From: JBKEDF01 sp047975325
GTDB taxonomy: Bacteria > Pseudomonadota > Alphaproteobacteria > Rhodobacterales > Rhodobacteraceae
DNA length: 60,987 nucleotides
Direction: 5' to 3'
Assembly: GCA_047975325.1 (NCBI GenBank)
Contig: JBKEDF010000084.1
Span: forward strand, 1-60,987
Shown here: positions 59,542-60,987 of the stretch, piece after piece
How the letters are laid out: the number at the start of each line of letters is the position of its first letter
Position numbering within the stretch: position 1 is the stretch's first letter
The notes under the pieces: generated by a model
What the model was told of the DNA's origin: nothing
The model's input: only the letters and a program-made list of their open reading frames with translations
The model's database searches: none
Position numbers and translations under genes: made by a program

Positions 59542-60987
59542 TCAGCGACGCGCCTGACGGATCAGCGCAAGGATATCACGCGCCGCATTGGGGATATTGG
59601 TGCCGGGGCCGAAAATGGCCTTCACCCCCCGGTCATGGAGAAACTGGTAATCCTGCTGCGGGATGACGCCCCCGCAGATCACCAGGATATCTTCGGCACC
59701 CGCCTCCTTCAGCGCCTCGACAAGTTTTGGCGCCAGCGTCTTGTGCCCGGCCGCCTGCGACGAAATCCCGATAACATGCACGTCATTGTCAACGGCATCC
59801 TGCGCGGCCTCTTCCGGGGTCTGAAAGAGCGGTCCCACATCGACATCAAAACCGATATCGGCAAAGGCCGTGGCGATGACCTTGGCGCCCCTGTCATGGC
59901 CATCCTGCCCCATCTTGACCACAAGCATGCGCGGACGGCGGCCCTCTTCCTCGGCGAAGGCTTCTACATCGCGCTGGATCGCGGCAAAGCCTTCATCGCC
60001 CTCATATGCCGCCCCGTAGACACCGGCGAGAGTTTTGATTTCCGCACGGTGGCGGCCGAAGACCTTTTCCATGGCCATGCTGATTTCTCCGACTGATGCA
60101 CGGGCGCGGGCGGCCTCGACGGCGGCCTCCAGCAGGTTGCCGCCCTTTTCGGCGCGGCGCATGAGTTCGTCCAGCGCGGCCTGCGTGGCGGGCTCGTCGC
60201 GGGTGGCGCGGATACGTTCGAGGCGGGCGATCTGGTTGTCGCGGACCTTCATGTTGTCGACATCCAGAAGGTCGATCGGGTCTTCGCGGTCCTTGCGGTC
60301 CTTGTTGACGCCGACCTGGACCTCTTGCCCCCGGTCGATCATGGCCTGACGCCGCGCGGCGCTTTCCTCGATGCGAAGCTTGGGCATGCCGCTGGCGACG
60401 GCCTTGGTCATGCCGCCCAGTTCCTCGACCTCTTCGATCAGCGTCCAGGCCTTTTCCGCCAGTTCGGCGGTCAGGGACTCGACGTAATAGGACCCGGCCA
60501 GCGGATCGATGACATGGGTGATGCCGGTTTCCTCCTGCAGGATCAGCTGGGTATTCCGGGCGATCCGGGCCGAGAAATCGGTCGGCAGAGCGATAGCCTC
60601 GTCCAGCGCATTGGTGTGCAGCGATTGCGTGCCGCCAAGCGCCGCCGACATCGCCTCATAGGCGGTGCGGACCACGTTGTTATAGGGGTCCTGCTCCTGC
60701 AGGCTGACGCCCGAGGTCTGGCAATGGGTGCGCAGCATCAGCGAGCTTTGCTTCTGCGCGCCGAATTCCGACATGATCCGGTGCCACAGCAGGCGCGCGG
60801 CGCGGAGTTTCGCGATCTCCATGAAGAAGTTCATGCCGATGGCGAAGAAGAAGGACAGCCGCCCGGCAAAGGCATCCACATCCATTCCCGCCGCGATGGC
60901 CGCGCGCACATATTCGCGCCCGTCGGCCAGGGTATAGGCCAGTTCCTGCACCAGGTTCGCGCCCGCTTCCTGCATGTGATAGCCGGA
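59542..60987 (-). CDS. Methylmalonyl-CoA mutase, N-terminus cut by window edge
   Basis: Adenosylcobalamin enzyme interconverting methylmalonyl-CoA and succinyl-CoA, used in propionate and ethylmalonyl-CoA metabolism. The last 481 residues are present. The visible part starts SGYHMQEAGANLVQELAYTL, then DPYNNVVRTAYEAMSAALGG, THVIDPLAGSYYVESLTAEL and the C-terminal B12 domain with MGQDGHDRGAKVIATAFADI (His ligand) and ICGGVIPQQDYQFLHDRGVK. This is the catalytic large-subunit type. Base composition changes inside the gene near 60.08 kb (see findings). Confidence 0.97.
   Translation of the reverse strand, partial: SGYHMQEAGANLVQELAYTLADGREYVRAAIAAGMDVDAFAGRLSFFFAIGMNFFMEIAKLRAARLLWHRIMSEFGAQKQSSLMLRTHCQTSGVSLQEQDPYNNVVRTAYEAMSAALGGTQSLHTNALDEAIALPTDFSARIARNTQLILQEETGITHVIDPLAGSYYVESLTAELAEKAWTLIEEVEELGGMTKAVASGMPKLRIEESAARRQAMIDRGQEVQVGVNKDRKDREDPIDLLDVDNMKVRDNQIARLERIRATRDEPATQAALDELMRRAEKGGNLLEAAVEAARARASVGEISMAMEKVFGRHRAEIKTLAGVYGAAYEGDEGFAAIQRDVEAFAEEEGRRPRMLVVKMGQDGHDRGAKVIATAFADIGFDVDVGPLFQTPEEAAQDAVDNDVHVIGISSQAAGHKTLAPKLVEALKEAGAEDILVICGGVIPQQDYQFLHDRGVKAIFGPGTNIPNAARDILALIRQARR

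Overview
The window is a gene-dense chromosomal segment of an alphaproteobacterium, most likely order Rhodobacterales (Rhodobacter/Paracoccus-like). The evidence is the aa3 oxidase operon order ctaC-ctaB-small gene-ctaG-ctaE-surf1-thrC, a SAM-II riboswitch on metZ, a type II DAHP synthase, a tRNA-His that lacks an encoded G-1 and carries A73, a ModE/Mop-type molybdenum element, and high-GC DNA with overlapping operons. I see no phage, insertion sequence, CRISPR array or plasmid feature. No gap between genes exceeds 300 bases (the largest is 1197-1471).

Layout. 1-6.2 kb: purA (cut by the left edge), secG, pyrG, folE2, and metZ behind a SAM-II riboswitch. 6.3-13.5 kb: yciB, a secreted PQQ-type sugar dehydrogenase, and a complete branched-chain-amino-acid-type ABC importer (binding protein, LivG, LivF, LivH, LivM). 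13.6-17.4 kb: fabG, acpP, fabF, mltG, with a strong terminator after acpP and a separate fabF promoter. 17.5-24.3 kb: cobalamin-dependent methionine synthase split into two overlapping genes, type II DAHP synthase, hisI, a NifU/SufU-like protein and ndk. 24.4-30.8 kb: ABC-F ATPase, nitroreductase, membrane aspartic protease, mop plus trmO behind a Mo-box-like palindrome, an FAD oxidoreductase and an atypical MBL-fold protein. 30.9-38.4 kb: cytochrome oxidase and assembly genes running into surf1, thrC, an M16 peptidase and a GNAT acetyltransferase. 38.6-40 kb: tldD.

40.0-47.5 kb is the most distinctive part. Five translationally coupled genes encode three glycosyltransferases, an MsbA-like exporter and a protein with two complete APH-type kinase domains plus an extra kinase N-lobe motif. 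They lie behind an unusually AT-rich leader and look like a self-contained pathway that builds, phosphorylates and exports a surface glycan or glycolipid. Next to it (47.7-50.5 kb) are an anti-sigma factor, an ECF sigma factor and a divergent secreted subtilase with a 51-residue, almost pure aspartate linker. The rest is tRNA-His, a small conserved protein, clpX, clpP, a CAP-domain protein, aroB, aroK, an unknown secreted protein, xerD, a CorC-family transporter, and methylmalonyl-CoA mutase cut by the right edge.

Themes. Methionine and one-carbon supply is prominent (metZ with riboswitch, split metH, folE2, thrC). Several units pair a hairpin terminator with a following gene (acpP/fabF, ctaE/surf1, anti-sigma/glycan operon). 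All functions are inferred by reading the sequence; no database search was run.
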